Assembly: GCF_047731265.1 (NCBI RefSeq)
Contig: NZ_CP159835.1
Coordinates: forward strand, 2,232,001-2,296,000
Source: Patiriisocius sp047731265
GTDB taxonomy: Bacteria; Bacteroidota; Bacteroidia; Flavobacteriales; Flavobacteriaceae
DNA length: 64,000 nucleotides
Direction of reading: 5' to 3'
Made by a program: the position numbers and the translations under genes. The number at the start of each line of letters is the position of its first letter. Within the stretch, counting starts at the first letter, position 1. Shown piece by piece: positions 43,012-53,203 of this stretch. A model generated the notes under the pieces. The model worked only from the letters and a program-made list of their open reading frames with translations. It had not been told where the DNA came from and did not search any database.

Positions 43012-43707
43012 ATGGCAAGATTAACAAAAAACCAAAAGGCAGTTGCTGGAAAAGTGGAGGATAAAACCTACTCTGTTGCAGAAGCTTCCGTTTTGATAAA
43101 AGAAATCTCCAACACAAACTTCGATCCTTCTGTGGACTTGGCTGTGCGTCTCAATGTAGACCCACGAAAAGCAAATCAGATGGTAAGGGGTGTTGTTACC
43201 TTACCACATGGTACAGGTAAAGATGTAAAGGTTCTTGCTTTGGTTACTCCTGATAAGGAGGCTGAAGCTTTAGAAGCTGGTGCAGATTATGTTGGACTAG
43301 ATGAGTACCTCGAAAAAATTAAAGGAGGTTGGACAGACGTTGACGTTATTGTTACTATGCCTAGTGTTATGGGTAAGTTAGGGCCTTTAGGGCGCATTTT
43401 AGGACCCCGTGGTCTTATGCCTAACCCAAAAACTGGTACAGTTACAATGGATGTTGCGAAAGCAGTTTCTGACGTGAAAGCTGGTAAAATCGACTTTAAA
43501 GTTGAGAAGAACGGTATTGTTCACGCAGCAGTGGGTAAGGCATCTTTTGATGCTGAAAAAATTGCAGGAAACGCAAGAGAATTATTAACTACGCTGGTAA
43601 AATTGAAGCCTCAAGCTTCAAAGGGTGTGTATATAAAAAGTATATACATGTCTAGTACCATGAGTCAAAGTGTTCAGATAGACACTAAGCGATTTACTGA
43701 TCAGTAA
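43012..43707 (+). CDS. rplA: 50S ribosomal protein L1
   Basis: 231 residues with the L1 two-domain pattern: VDLAVRLNVDPRKANQMVRG, TLPHGTGKDVKVLAL, GPRGLMPNPKTGTVT and the return to domain I. L1 forms the mobile L1 stalk and often autoregulates the rplK-rplA mRNA. Ends TDQ, followed after 12 bp by rplJ. Confidence 0.98.
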   Translation: MARLTKNQKAVAGKVEDKTYSVAEASVLIKEISNTNFDPSVDLAVRLNVDPRKANQMVRGVVTLPHGTGKDVKVLALVTPDKEAEALEAGADYVGLDEYLEKIKGGWTDVDVIVTMPSVMGKLGPLGRILGPRGLMPNPKTGTVTMDVAKAVSDVKAGKIDFKVEKNGIVHAAVGKASFDAEKIAGNARELLTTLVKLKPQASKGVYIKSIYMSSTMSQSVQIDTKRFTDQ

Positions 43708-43719
43708 AATTTAGAACTT

Positions 43720-44241
43720 ATGACAAGACAAGAAAAATCACAAGTAATCGAGAGTTTGACTGCACAGTTAACAGATAGTACTATTATCTATCTTGCAGAT
43801 ATTTCTGGATTAGATGCTGGTACTACCACAAACCTTCGTCGTGCTTGTTTCAAAGCAGGAATAAAGATTGCTGTAGTTAAAAATACATTGCTCGCAAAAG
43901 CAATGGAAAGTGCCGATAAGGATTTTGGGAATTTATCCGATACTCTTAAAGGTAATACATCATTAATGTTTTCAGAAACTGGTAACGGGCCCGCTAAGGT
44001 AATCAAGGAATTTAGAAAAAAGTCTGAGAAGCCTTTGCTAAAGGGAGCGTATATTGAAGAAGCTATTTACATAGGAGACGATCAACTAGATAATCTAGTT
44101 AATATCAAATCCAAGGAAGAAGTTATCGGAGATATTATTGCCCTATTACAGTCACCTGCTCAAAATGTTATCTCGGCTCTTAAGAGTGGAGGGAATACAA
44201 TTGCGGGAATTGTTAAGACACTTTCTGAAAGACAAGAATAA
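43720..44241 (+). CDS. rplJ: 50S ribosomal protein L10
   Basis: 173 residues. It contains TTNLRRACFKAGIKIAVVKN and a C-terminal helix (SALKSGGNTIAGIVKTLSER) that binds L7/L12 dimers. It anchors the ribosomal stalk. The next gene, rplL, starts 53 bp downstream, matching the conserved rplJ-rplL pair. Confidence 0.97.
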   Translation: MTRQEKSQVIESLTAQLTDSTIIYLADISGLDAGTTTNLRRACFKAGIKIAVVKNTLLAKAMESADKDFGNLSDTLKGNTSLMFSETGNGPAKVIKEFRKKSEKPLLKGAYIEEAIYIGDDQLDNLVNIKSKEEVIGDIIALLQSPAQNVISALKSGGNTIAGIVKTLSERQE

Positions 44242-44294
44242 TATTGCACTGAATAATTACAAATAATAAATTACAATTTTAAAAACGATAGAAA

Positions 44295-44666
44295 ATGGCA
44301 GATTTAAAAGATTTCGCAGAACAATTAGTTAATTTAACCGTAAAAGAGGTTAATGAATTAGCTACCATATTAAAAGATGAGTACGGTATCGAGCCTGCTG
44401 CTGCAGCTGTAGCTGTTGGTGGTGGTGGTGCTGATGCTGAAGCTGTTGAGGAACAAACAGAATTTGATGTAATCCTGACTGCAGCCGGTGGAAGTAAATT
44501 AGCAGTTGTAAAACTAGTTAAAGAACTTACTGGTGCTGGTCTTAAAGATGCTAAAGATTTAGTAGATAGTGCTCCTTCTCCAATAAAAGAAGGTGTATCT
44601 AAAGATGAAGCTGAAGCTTTAAAAGCACAATTAGAAGAAGCAGGAGCAGAGGTTGAGCTTAAATAA
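44295..44666 (+). CDS. rplL: 50S ribosomal protein L7/L12
   Basis: 123 residues: an N-terminal dimerisation helix, an Ala/Gly-rich hinge (about 38-53, AAAAVAVGGGGADAEAVEEQ) and the factor-binding C-terminal domain (EFDVILTAAGGSKLAVVKLV, ELTGAGLKDAKDLVDSAPSP). L7/L12 recruits translation factors. A long hairpin follows in the rplL-rpoB gap. Confidence 0.98.
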   Translation: MADLKDFAEQLVNLTVKEVNELATILKDEYGIEPAAAAVAVGGGGADAEAVEEQTEFDVILTAAGGSKLAVVKLVKELTGAGLKDAKDLVDSAPSPIKEGVSKDEAEALKAQLEEAGAEVELK

Positions 44667-44689
44667 GCTTCCGCAACTCCAAACCTTAA

Positions 44690-44727
44690 GGTTTAGGTCT
44701 TCCGATACGCTCGGAAAGACCTAAACC
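44690..44727 (+). terminator. Attenuator-like hairpin between rplL and rpoB
   Basis: GGTTTAGGTCTTCCGA (44690-44705) pairs with TCGGAAAGACCTAAACC (44711-44727), with one bulged A and a 5-base loop. It is followed by ATTTTG, which is only weakly T-rich. This suggests partial termination or mRNA processing that keeps rpoB below ribosomal-protein levels, as known for other bacteria. Confidence 0.7.
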
Positions 44728-44803
44728 ATTTTGTGTATATAAAGGTTAATAATTTTTAGAATATACGCAGCACATAGTTTTTATAATTAAATTCCGTCCA
44801 TAG

Positions 44804-47800
44804 ATGTCAGCACCGTTAACTGAAAGATTGAATTTTTCTTCTGTACAAAATAAGCCGGCTTACCCGGACTTTTTGGATATCCAGATTAAATCGTTTCAAG
44901 ATTTTTTCCAATTGGAAACCAAGTCAGAAGAAAGAGGCCAAGAAGGACTTTACAAGACTTTCTTAGAGAATTTCCCAATTACAGATACTCGCAACCAGTT
45001 TGTTTTAGAGTTTTTAGATTATTTTGTAGATCCACCTCGTTACGCTATTCAAGAGTGTATAGAGCGCGGTCTTACTTATTCTGTGCCGCTTAAAGCCAGA
45101 TTAAAGCTTTATTGTACAGATCCAGAGCACGAAGATTTTGAGACGATAGTACAAGATGTGTATTTGGGTACAATACCTTATATGACACCTTCAGGTACAT
45201 TTTGTATCAATGGTGCAGAGCGGGTTGTAGTATCACAGTTGCACCGTTCGCCTGGTGTATTCTTTGGACAATCGTTCCATGCTAATGGAACAAAATTGTA
45301 TTCAGCCCGTGTAATTCCTTTTAAAGGATCTTGGATTGAATTTGCTACCGATATCAATAGCGTAATGTATGCTTATATCGATAGGAAGAAAAAATTACCT
45401 GTTACGACACTTTTCCGCGCAATTGGTTTTGAAAGAGATAAAGATATTCTTGAAATATTTGATCTTGCAGAAGAAGTTAAAGCATCAAAAACGGGACTTA
45501 AAAAATACTTAGGTCGCAAACTAGCTGCACGTGTTTTGAAAACATGGCACGAAGATTTTGTAGATGAAGATACGGGTGAGGTTGTATCTATTGAGCGTAA
45601 CGAGATTATTCTTGATCGTGATACAGTCCTTGAAAAAGACCATATAGAAGAAATAATAGAATCTGGCTCAAAGACAATATTATTACACAAGGAGGATAAT
45701 CATTTAGCAGATTATGCAATTATCCACAACACACTACAAAAGGATCCTACGAATTCTGAAAAGGAAGCTGTAGAGCATATCTATAGACAACTTCGTAACG
45801 CTGAACCGCCTGATGAAGAAACAGCACGTGGTATCATCAATAAGTTATTCTTCTCAGATCAGAGATATAACTTGGGTGAAGTGGGCCGATATAGAATGAA
45901 TAAAAAATTGGGTCTTGATATTGCAATGGATAAGCAAGTGCTTACCAAAGAGGATATCATAACTATTGTAAAGTACCTTATTGAGCTTATCAACTCGAAA
46001 GCTGAGATTGATGATATTGATCACTTATCTAACCGTCGTGTACGTACTGTAGGGGAGCAATTATCTTCTCAATTTGGTGTTGGTCTTGCACGTATGGCAA
46101 GAACTATTCGGGAGCGTATGAACGTTCGTGATAATGAGGTTTTTACTCCTATAGATTTGATTAATGCTAAGACATTATCGTCAGTAATTAATTCATTTTT
46201 TGGAACGAATCAGTTATCCCAATTTATGGATCAAACCAATCCACTTGCAGAAATCACGCACAAGCGTAGACTTTCAGCACTAGGACCAGGTGGTTTGTCA
46301 AGAGAAAGAGCAGGATTTGAGGTTCGTGATGTTCACTATACGCACTATGGTAGACTTTGTCCTATTGAAACTCCTGAAGGACCAAACATTGGTTTGATAT
46401 CATCACTTGCTGTTTATGCAAAGGTGAATAATTTAGGGTTTATTGAAACTCCATATCGCAAAGTAACTAATGGTGTCATCGATTTAAAAACAACACCACA
46501 ATATCTTTCAGCTGAAGAAGAAGAAGGACAAATGATCGCGCAGGCTAACATACCTTTAGATGCGAATGGAAAGATAGATACAGATAGAGTTATTGCTCGT
46601 GAAGAAGGTGATTTCCCGGTAGTAGAGCCCACGCAGGTAAATTATGCCGATGTTGCTCCTAACCAGATTGCTTCTATTTCAGCATCGTTAATTCCTTTCT
46701 TGGAACATGATGATGCCAACCGTGCATTGATGGGATCAAACATGATGCGTCAGGCCGTACCTTTATTAATTGCAGATTCTCCAATTGTAGGAACAGGTCT
46801 TGAAAGACAAGTTGCTAGTGATTCTAGAGTATTAATTAATGCTGAAGGAGATGGTACTGTAGAATATGTAGATGCGAATGAAATCACGATTAAATATGAC
46901 CGAACTGAAAAAGCAGGGATGGTTAGTTTTGATAGCGAAGACAAAACATACAAATTAGTTAAATTCAGAAAAACCAATCAAGGTACTTCTATCAATCTTA
47001 AGCCAATTGTAAAGCGAGGAGATAGAGTTTCTAAAGGGCAAGTATTATGTCAAGGATATGCAACCGAAAAAGGTGAATTAGCGCTTGGACGTAATATGAA
47101 GGTTGCCTTTATGCCTTGGAAAGGATACAACTTTGAGGATGCGATTGTAATTTCCGAAAAAGTGGTACGTGAAGATATCTTTACGTCTATACATATAGAT
47201 GAATATTCATTAGAAGTTCGTGATACTAAATTAGGGAACGAAGAACTTACAAATGATATACCAAACGTTTCAGAAGAGGCTACAAAAGACTTGGACGAAA
47301 ACGGAATGATTCGTATTGGTGCAGAGGTAAAACCTGGTGATATTTTGATAGGAAAGATTACTCCAAAAGGAGAAAGCGATCCTACACCAGAAGAAAAGTT
47401 ACTTCGTGCTATTTTTGGTGATAAAGCAGGTGATGTTAAAGATGCGTCATTAAAAGCGTCTCCTTCTCTTAAAGGAGTTGTTATTAACAAAAAATTGTTT
47501 GCAAGAGCAATTAAAGACAAGCGCAAGAGAGCAAAGGATAAAGAAGATATTTCGATATTAGAAATTCAGTATGATGCTAAATTTGACGCCTTAAAAGACA
47601 TATTAGTTGAGAAACTTTTTGTAATCGTAGCAGGTAAAACAGCACAAGGTGTAACAAACGATTTAGGTGAAGTAGTATTCCCTAAAGGTAAAAAGTACAC
47701 ACTTAAAATGTTGAACGTTGTAGATGATTATACGCATTTAGTAGGTGGTGTTTGGACGACAGATAATGAATCAAATGAGATGGTTGCAGATTTGATGCAC

Positions 47801-48616
47801 AACTATCGTATCAGGGAAAATGACCTTCAAGGTAATTTACGTCGTGAAAAATTTACCATTTCGGTAGGTGATGAATTACCAGCTGGAATCTTAAAACTTG
47901 CTAAGATTTATGTAGCTAAAAAACGCAAATTAAAAGTAGGTGATAAAATGGCGGGACGTCACGGTAACAAAGGTATTGTTGCTCGTATAGTTCGTGAAGA
48001 AGACATGCCTTTCTTAGAGGATGGAACACCAGTAGATATTGTATTAAATCCACTTGGGGTGCCTTCTCGTATGAATATTGGTCAAATTTATGAGACTGTT
48101 TTAGGGTGGGCTGGACAAAAATTAGGTCGTAAATATGCAACTCCAATTTTTGACGGCGCAACACTAGATCAAATAAATGAATTGACTGATGAGGCTGAAA
48201 TTCCAAGATTTGGTCATACTTATCTATTTGATGGTGGTACAGGACAGCGTTTTGATCAACCAGCAACAGTGGGTATTATCTATATGCTTAAACTTGGTCA
48301 TATGGTTGACGATAAGATGCACGCGCGTTCTATTGGACCATACTCATTAATTACGCAACAACCTTTAGGTGGTAAAGCACAATTTGGTGGTCAGCGTTTT
48401 GGAGAGATGGAAGTATGGGCGCTAGAGGCTTATGGAGCATCGGCAACCTTACGTGAAATCTTGACTGTAAAGTCTGATGATGTTATCGGAAGAGCAAAAA
48501 CGTACGAAGCGATCGTTAAAGGTGAATTAATGCCAGAGCCAGGATTACCAGAATCATTCAACGTGTTAATGCACGAATTGAAAGGTCTTGGTCTGGATAT
48601 TAGACTAGAAGAATAA
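44804..48616 (+). CDS. rpoB: RNA polymerase subunit beta
   Basis: 1,270 residues. Full set of beta landmarks: FQLETKSEERGQEGLYKTFL near the start, RVVVSQLHRSPGVFFG, the rifampicin-region SQFMDQTNPLAEITHKRRLS and LGPGGLSRERAGFEVRDVH, GYNFEDAIVISE and the C-terminal MHELKGLGLDI. With beta' it forms the catalytic core. At the Rif region the sequence shows the usual sensitive residues (Asp, His, Arg, Ser) as far as I can see by eye. Confidence 0.98.
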   Translation: MSAPLTERLNFSSVQNKPAYPDFLDIQIKSFQDFFQLETKSEERGQEGLYKTFLENFPITDTRNQFVLEFLDYFVDPPRYAIQECIERGLTYSVPLKARLKLYCTDPEHEDFETIVQDVYLGTIPYMTPSGTFCINGAERVVVSQLHRSPGVFFGQSFHANGTKLYSARVIPFKGSWIEFATDINSVMYAYIDRKKKLPVTTLFRAIGFERDKDILEIFDLAEEVKASKTGLKKYLGRKLAARVLKTWHEDFVDEDTGEVVSIERNEIILDRDTVLEKDHIEEIIESGSKTILLHKEDNHLADYAIIHNTLQKDPTNSEKEAVEHIYRQLRNAEPPDEETARGIINKLFFSDQRYNLGEVGRYRMNKKLGLDIAMDKQVLTKEDIITIVKYLIELINSKAEIDDIDHLSNRRVRTVGEQLSSQFGVGLARMARTIRERMNVRDNEVFTPIDLINAKTLSSVINSFFGTNQLSQFMDQTNPLAEITHKRRLSALGPGGLSRERAGFEVRDVHYTHYGRLCPIETPEGPNIGLISSLAVYAKVNNLGFIETPYRKVTNGVIDLKTTPQYLSAEEEEGQMIAQANIPLDANGKIDTDRVIAREEGDFPVVEPTQVNYADVAPNQIASISASLIPFLEHDDANRALMGSNMMRQAVPLLIADSPIVGTGLERQVASDSRVLINAEGDGTVEYVDANEITIKYDRTEKAGMVSFDSEDKTYKLVKFRKTNQGTSINLKPIVKRGDRVSKGQVLCQGYATEKGELALGRNMKVAFMPWKGYNFEDAIVISEKVVREDIFTSIHIDEYSLEVRDTKLGNEELTNDIPNVSEEATKDLDENGMIRIGAEVKPGDILIGKITPKGESDPTPEEKLLRAIFGDKAGDVKDASLKASPSLKGVVINKKLFARAIKDKRKRAKDKEDISILEIQYDAKFDALKDILVEKLFVIVAGKTAQGVTNDLGEVVFPKGKKYTLKMLNVVDDYTHLVGGVWTTDNESNEMVADLMHNYRIRENDLQGNLRREKFTISVGDELPAGILKLAKIYVAKKRKLKVGDKMAGRHGNKGIVARIVREEDMPFLEDGTPVDIVLNPLGVPSRMNIGQIYETVLGWAGQKLGRKYATPIFDGATLDQINELTDEAEIPRFGHTYLFDGGTGQRFDQPATVGIIYMLKLGHMVDDKMHARSIGPYSLITQQPLGGKAQFGGQRFGEMEVWALEAYGASATLREILTVKSDDVIGRAKTYEAIVKGELMPEPGLPESFNVLMHELKGLGLDIRLEE

Positions 48617-48626
48617 TCGTGCCGTA

Positions 48627-48650
48627 GAGACGCAATTCACATTGCGTCTC
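48627..48650. repeat. REP-like palindrome between rpoB and rpoC
   Basis: GAGACGCAAT-TCAC-ATTGCGTCTC is a 10-bp perfect inverted repeat, 11 bp after the rpoB stop, with no T-run. Similar GAGACGCAAT palindromes are recurrent dispersed elements in bacterial genomes, as I recall. Confidence 0.75.
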
Positions 48651-48748
48651 AATGGAACGATGGGCGTGTATATCACGTCACAAGATTAGAACCGTATTTT
48701 ATGCGGGGAAGCTATAGGGATAGAATCCCACACAAATTCAAAAAGTAC

Positions 48749-48768
48749 AGATGCGATGAATCGTATCT
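48749..48768. repeat. Second, imperfect palindrome before rpoC
   Basis: AGATGCGAT-GA-ATCGTATCT is self-complementary with one G-U. It resembles a diverged copy of the first element and lies 24 bp before the rpoC ATG. Confidence 0.55.
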
Positions 48769-48792
48769 CAATTAATTTTTTTACAAAAAATT

Positions 48793-51700
48793 ATGGCAAG
48801 AAATAATAATAGAGAACAAGTAGCACCAAAATTCAGTAAGATTTCTATTGGATTATCCTCTCCTGAAAAAATATTAGGTGAATCTCGTGGTGAGGTATTA
48901 AAACCAGAAACGATAAACTACCGTACGCACAAACCAGAGCGTGACGGTTTGTTTTGTGAGCGTATTTTTGGGCCTGTAAAGGATTATGAATGTGCTTGTG
49001 GAAAATATAAAAGAATTCGTTACAAAGGTATTGTATGTGATCGTTGTGGTGTAGAGGTAACTGAAAAGAAAGTACGTCGTGATAGAGTAGGACACATCAA
49101 CTTGGTGGTTCCTGTTGCTCACATTTGGTACTTCCGTAGTTTACCAAACAAGATAGGATATTTATTAGGGCTGCCTTCAAAGAAGTTAGATATGATAATA
49201 TACTACGAGAGATACGTAGTAATTCAACCGGGTATTGCAAAGAATGAAGAAGGAGAACCGGTTAAAACATTGGATTTCCTTACAGAAGAAGAATACTTGA
49301 CTATTCTTGAAAGTATCCCACAAGAAAATCAATACTTAGACGATGAAGACCCAAATAAGTTTATTGCAAAAATGGGAGCGGAGTGCTTGATCGATTTATT
49401 AAGAAGAATTGATTTAAATGCACTTTCATTTGAATTGCGTCATAAAGCTAATAATGAAACATCAAAACAACGTAAAACGGAAGCTTTAAAAAGACTTCAG
49501 GTTGTTGAGGCGTTAAGAGATGCAAACAAAAATAGAGAGAACAAGGCAGAATGGATGGTGATGAAAGTAATTCCAATAATTCCGCCAGAATTACGTCCTT
49601 TAGTGCCACTTGATGGGGGTCGTTTTGCTACGTCAGATTTGAATGACCTATACCGTCGTGTAATTATCCGTAACAATCGTTTAAAGCGTTTGATGGAGAT
49701 AAAAGCACCAGAGGTAATCTTGCGTAATGAGAAGCGTATGTTACAGGAGTCTGTAGATTCATTGTTTGATAACACGCGTAAATCTTCAGCTGTTAAAACA
49801 GATAGTAACCGTCCTTTAAAATCTTTATCAGATTCATTAAAAGGAAAGCAAGGTCGTTTTCGTCAAAACTTATTGGGTAAGCGTGTAGATTACTCGGCAC
49901 GTTCAGTAATTGTTGTCGGGCCAGAATTAAAATTATTCGAATGTGGAATTCCTAAAGGAATGGCAGCAGAATTATACAAGCCTTTTGTAATTAGAAAATT
50001 GATTGAAAGAGGAATTGTAAAAACTGTAAAATCTGCAAAGAAAATTATAGATAAAAAGGAGCCGGTAGTTTGGGATATCCTGGAAAATGTCCTTAAAGGA
50101 CATCCAGTATTACTAAACCGGGCGCCTACATTACACCGTTTAGGTATACAAGCGTTTCAGCCTAAATTAATTGAAGGTAAAGCCATCCAGTTGCATCCAT
50201 TAGTATGTACGGCATTTAATGCCGATTTTGATGGGGATCAAATGGCGGTTCACCTTCCATTAGGACCTGAAGCTATTCTTGAAGCACAGTTATTGATGCT
50301 TGCTTCTCATAATATTCTGAACCCTGCTAACGGGGCTCCAGTAGCGGTACCTTCTCAGGATATGGTATTGGGTCTTTATTATATGACGAAACTCAGACTT
50401 TCAACAAAAGAGATGAAAGTTAAAGGTCAAGGATTAACCTTTTATTCTTCTGAAGAAGCGGTCATCGCTTATAATGAGAAGATGGTTGATTTGAACGCTC
50501 AGATTAAAATTAGAACCAAAGATTTTAACGAATCAGGAGAACTTGTTTATCAAATAATCGAAACTACTTTAGGGAGGGTTATTTTCAATGAAAATGTTCC
50601 TGAAGCGGCTGGTTATATTAATGAAGTATTGACTAAGAAATCTCTTAGAGATATCATTGGTGGTATTTTAGCTAAGACTAGTGTGCCTGTAACGGCAGAG
50701 TTCCTTGATGCCATTAAAACCTTAGGGTATAAATTTGCATTTGAAGGTGGATTGTCATTCTCACTTGGAGATATCATTATCCCTGCTGAGAAATATTCAA
50801 TGATTGATGAGGCCAATGAAAAAGTGGATGCTATTAGAGCAAACTACAACATGGGGCTTATTACTCAAAACGAACGATATAACCAAGTAATTGATATATG
50901 GACTGCTACAAACGCAGGTCTTACTGAATTATCAATGAAACGTATTAGAGAAGATCAACAAGGATTTAACTCCGTATATATGATGCTTGACTCAGGAGCA
51001 CGTGGATCTAAAGAACAGATTCGCCAGCTTACAGGTATGCGTGGTTTAATGGCAAAGCCGAAGAAATCTAACAGTGGTGGTGGAGAGATTATTGAAAACC
51101 CAATTCTTTCTAACTTTAAAGAAGGACTTTCAATTCTTGAATACTTTATTTCTACACACGGTGCTCGTAAAGGACTTGCAGATACCGCTTTAAAGACGGC
51201 AGATGCAGGGTACTTAACACGTAGATTAGTTGATGTGTCTCAAGATGTAATTGTAAACACCGTAGACTGCGGTACATTAAGAGGTATTGAAGTAAAAGCA
51301 TTAAAGAAAAATGAAGAAGTTGTTGAAAAACTTGGAGCGAGAATAGTAGGTCGTACCTCTTTAAATGATGTAATAAATCCACTTACTAAAGAAGTACTTG
51401 CAGCAAGTGGTCAACATATAAATGAAGTTATTGCAGCTAGTATAGAAGCATCTCCAATTGAAGCTGTGGAAGTACGTTCAGCATTAACCTGTGAAGCTAC
51501 TAAAGGTATTTGTGCCGCTTGTTATGGTCGTAACCTTGCTACTAATAAAATGGTACAACGAGGAGAAGCTGTAGGAGTAGTTGCTGCACAATCTATTGGT
51601 GAACCTGGAACACAGTTAACACTTCGTACCTTCCACGTGGGTGGTATTGCAGGTAACATTTCAGAAGAGAACAAACTCAAAGTTAAATTTGATGGTGTTG

Positions 51701-53097
51701 CTGAAATTGAAGATCTTAAAACAGTTAAAGGACAAGATAATGATGGGAATGATATTGATATCGTAATATCAAGAACTTCAGAATTGAAATTGATTGATAA
51801 GAAAACGGGAATTACGTTGAGTACAAATAATATTCAGTACGGTTCTACGATCTTTATTAAAGATGGTGATACATTGAAAGCGGATGATGTTGTATCACAA
51901 TGGGATCCTTATAACGGTGTAATTATTTCAGAATTTGCTGGTAAGATCAAGTATGAAAATATTGAGCAAGGGATAACTTTTGCCGTTGAAATTGATGAGC
52001 AAACAGGTTTTCAGGAAAAAGTAATTACGGAATCTAGAGATAAGAAAAAGATACCTACACTACAAATTTTAGGGAAGAAGGATGAAATAATTCGTTCGTA
52101 CAACCTTCCAGTAGGAGCTTTGATTCAAGTTGAGGATAACGAGAAAATAAAGATTGGTAAAATCTTAGTTAAGATTCCACGTAAATCTGCGAAGGCGGGT
52201 GATATTACAGGGGGTCTTCCGCGTGTAACTGAATTATTTGAAGCGCGTAACCCTTCTAATCCTGCGGTAGTAAGTGAGATTGATGGTGTTGTTTCTTTCG
52301 GAAAAATTAAACGTGGTAATCGTGAAATTATTGTTGAGTCTAAGCTTGGTGAGGTAATGAAATATCTTGTTAAGTTGAGTAATCAGATCTTGGTGCAAGA
52401 AAATGATTACGTGAGAGCAGGGATGCCACTTTCTGATGGTTCTATAACACCAGAGGATATTTTACGTATCAAAGGGCCTTCAGCAGTGCAGCAGTACTTG
52501 GTGAATGAGGTACAAGAAGTATATCGTTTACAAGGTGTGAAAATTAATGATAAGCACTTTGAAGTAGTCGTAAGACAAATGATGCGTAAAGTACGAATTG
52601 TCGATAGTGGTGATACATTATTCTTAGAGAACCAATTGGTACATAAGTCTGACTTTATTGAAGAGAATGATAAAATCTTTGGTATGAAGGTGGTGGAGAA
52701 TGCTGGAGATTCAGATATTCTTAAGGAAGGGCAAATACTTACGTTAAGAGAATTACGTGATGAAAACTCTATCTTACGAAGAGCTGATAAAGCTCTAGTA
52801 GAAGCTCGTGATGCAGTTAATGCAACGGCAACGCCAATTTTACAAGGTATTACAAGAGCATCGTTGCAGACAAAATCATTTATCTCTGCAGCATCTTTCC
52901 AAGAGACAACTAAAGTATTAAACGAAGCGGCGGTTGCTGGTAAAATTGATACCTTAGAAGGTCTTAAAGAAAATGTTATTGTAGGACATAAAATTCCAGC
53001 AGGAACAGGTATGAGAACATACGAAACATTAATTGTAGGTTCAAAAGAGGAGTTGGAAGAAATGACCAAGGAAAAGCAGGAAGTTAATTATAACTAA
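48793..53097 (+). CDS. rpoC: RNA polymerase subunit beta'
   Basis: 1,434 residues. The N-terminal zinc site is CACGKYKRIRYKGIVCDRCG, the clamp region follows, and the active-site NADFDGDQMAVHLPLG holds the three Mg2+-binding Asp. The bridge helix/trigger loop region is GEAVGVVAAQSIGEPGTQLT, and a second zinc cluster lies at CEATKGICAACYGRN. It completes the core polymerase. The rpoB-rpoC gap of 176 bp is unusually long and contains two palindromes. Confidence 0.98.
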   Translation: MARNNNREQVAPKFSKISIGLSSPEKILGESRGEVLKPETINYRTHKPERDGLFCERIFGPVKDYECACGKYKRIRYKGIVCDRCGVEVTEKKVRRDRVGHINLVVPVAHIWYFRSLPNKIGYLLGLPSKKLDMIIYYERYVVIQPGIAKNEEGEPVKTLDFLTEEEYLTILESIPQENQYLDDEDPNKFIAKMGAECLIDLLRRIDLNALSFELRHKANNETSKQRKTEALKRLQVVEALRDANKNRENKAEWMVMKVIPIIPPELRPLVPLDGGRFATSDLNDLYRRVIIRNNRLKRLMEIKAPEVILRNEKRMLQESVDSLFDNTRKSSAVKTDSNRPLKSLSDSLKGKQGRFRQNLLGKRVDYSARSVIVVGPELKLFECGIPKGMAAELYKPFVIRKLIERGIVKTVKSAKKIIDKKEPVVWDILENVLKGHPVLLNRAPTLHRLGIQAFQPKLIEGKAIQLHPLVCTAFNADFDGDQMAVHLPLGPEAILEAQLLMLASHNILNPANGAPVAVPSQDMVLGLYYMTKLRLSTKEMKVKGQGLTFYSSEEAVIAYNEKMVDLNAQIKIRTKDFNESGELVYQIIETTLGRVIFNENVPEAAGYINEVLTKKSLRDIIGGILAKTSVPVTAEFLDAIKTLGYKFAFEGGLSFSLGDIIIPAEKYSMIDEANEKVDAIRANYNMGLITQNERYNQVIDIWTATNAGLTELSMKRIREDQQGFNSVYMMLDSGARGSKEQIRQLTGMRGLMAKPKKSNSGGGEIIENPILSNFKEGLSILEYFISTHGARKGLADTALKTADAGYLTRRLVDVSQDVIVNTVDCGTLRGIEVKALKKNEEVVEKLGARIVGRTSLNDVINPLTKEVLAASGQHINEVIAASIEASPIEAVEVRSALTCEATKGICAACYGRNLATNKMVQRGEAVGVVAAQSIGEPGTQLTLRTFHVGGIAGNISEENKLKVKFDGVAEIEDLKTVKGQDNDGNDIDIVISRTSELKLIDKKTGITLSTNNIQYGSTIFIKDGDTLKADDVVSQWDPYNGVIISEFAGKIKYENIEQGITFAVEIDEQTGFQEKVITESRDKKKIPTLQILGKKDEIIRSYNLPVGALIQVEDNEKIKIGKILVKIPRKSAKAGDITGGLPRVTELFEARNPSNPAVVSEIDGVVSFGKIKRGNREIIVESKLGEVMKYLVKLSNQILVQENDYVRAGMPLSDGSITPEDILRIKGPSAVQQYLVNEVQEVYRLQGVKINDKHFEVVVRQMMRKVRIVDSGDTLFLENQLVHKSDFIEENDKIFGMKVVENAGDSDILKEGQILTLRELRDENSILRRADKALVEARDAVNATATPILQGITRASLQTKSFISAASFQETTKVLNEAAVAGKIDTLEGLKENVIVGHKIPAGTGMRTYETLIVGSKEELEEMTKEKQEVNYN

Positions 53098-53122
53098 TAA
53101 AAGCTTTCTATTATATATTTAT

Positions 53123-53158
53123 GAAAATCTCGTGACAACTGTTTCGGGATTTTCTTGT
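53123..53158 (+). terminator. Hairpin after rpoC
   Basis: GAAAATCTCG pairs with CGGGATTTTC (one G-U), followed by TTGTTT. Probable terminator of the long secE-rpoC transcript; the DUF3467 gene starts 46 bp beyond. Confidence 0.65.
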
Positions 53159-53203
53159 TTAAAAAATACAAATCACGGTTGCTTACAACCACAAAAAAAA
53201 ATT

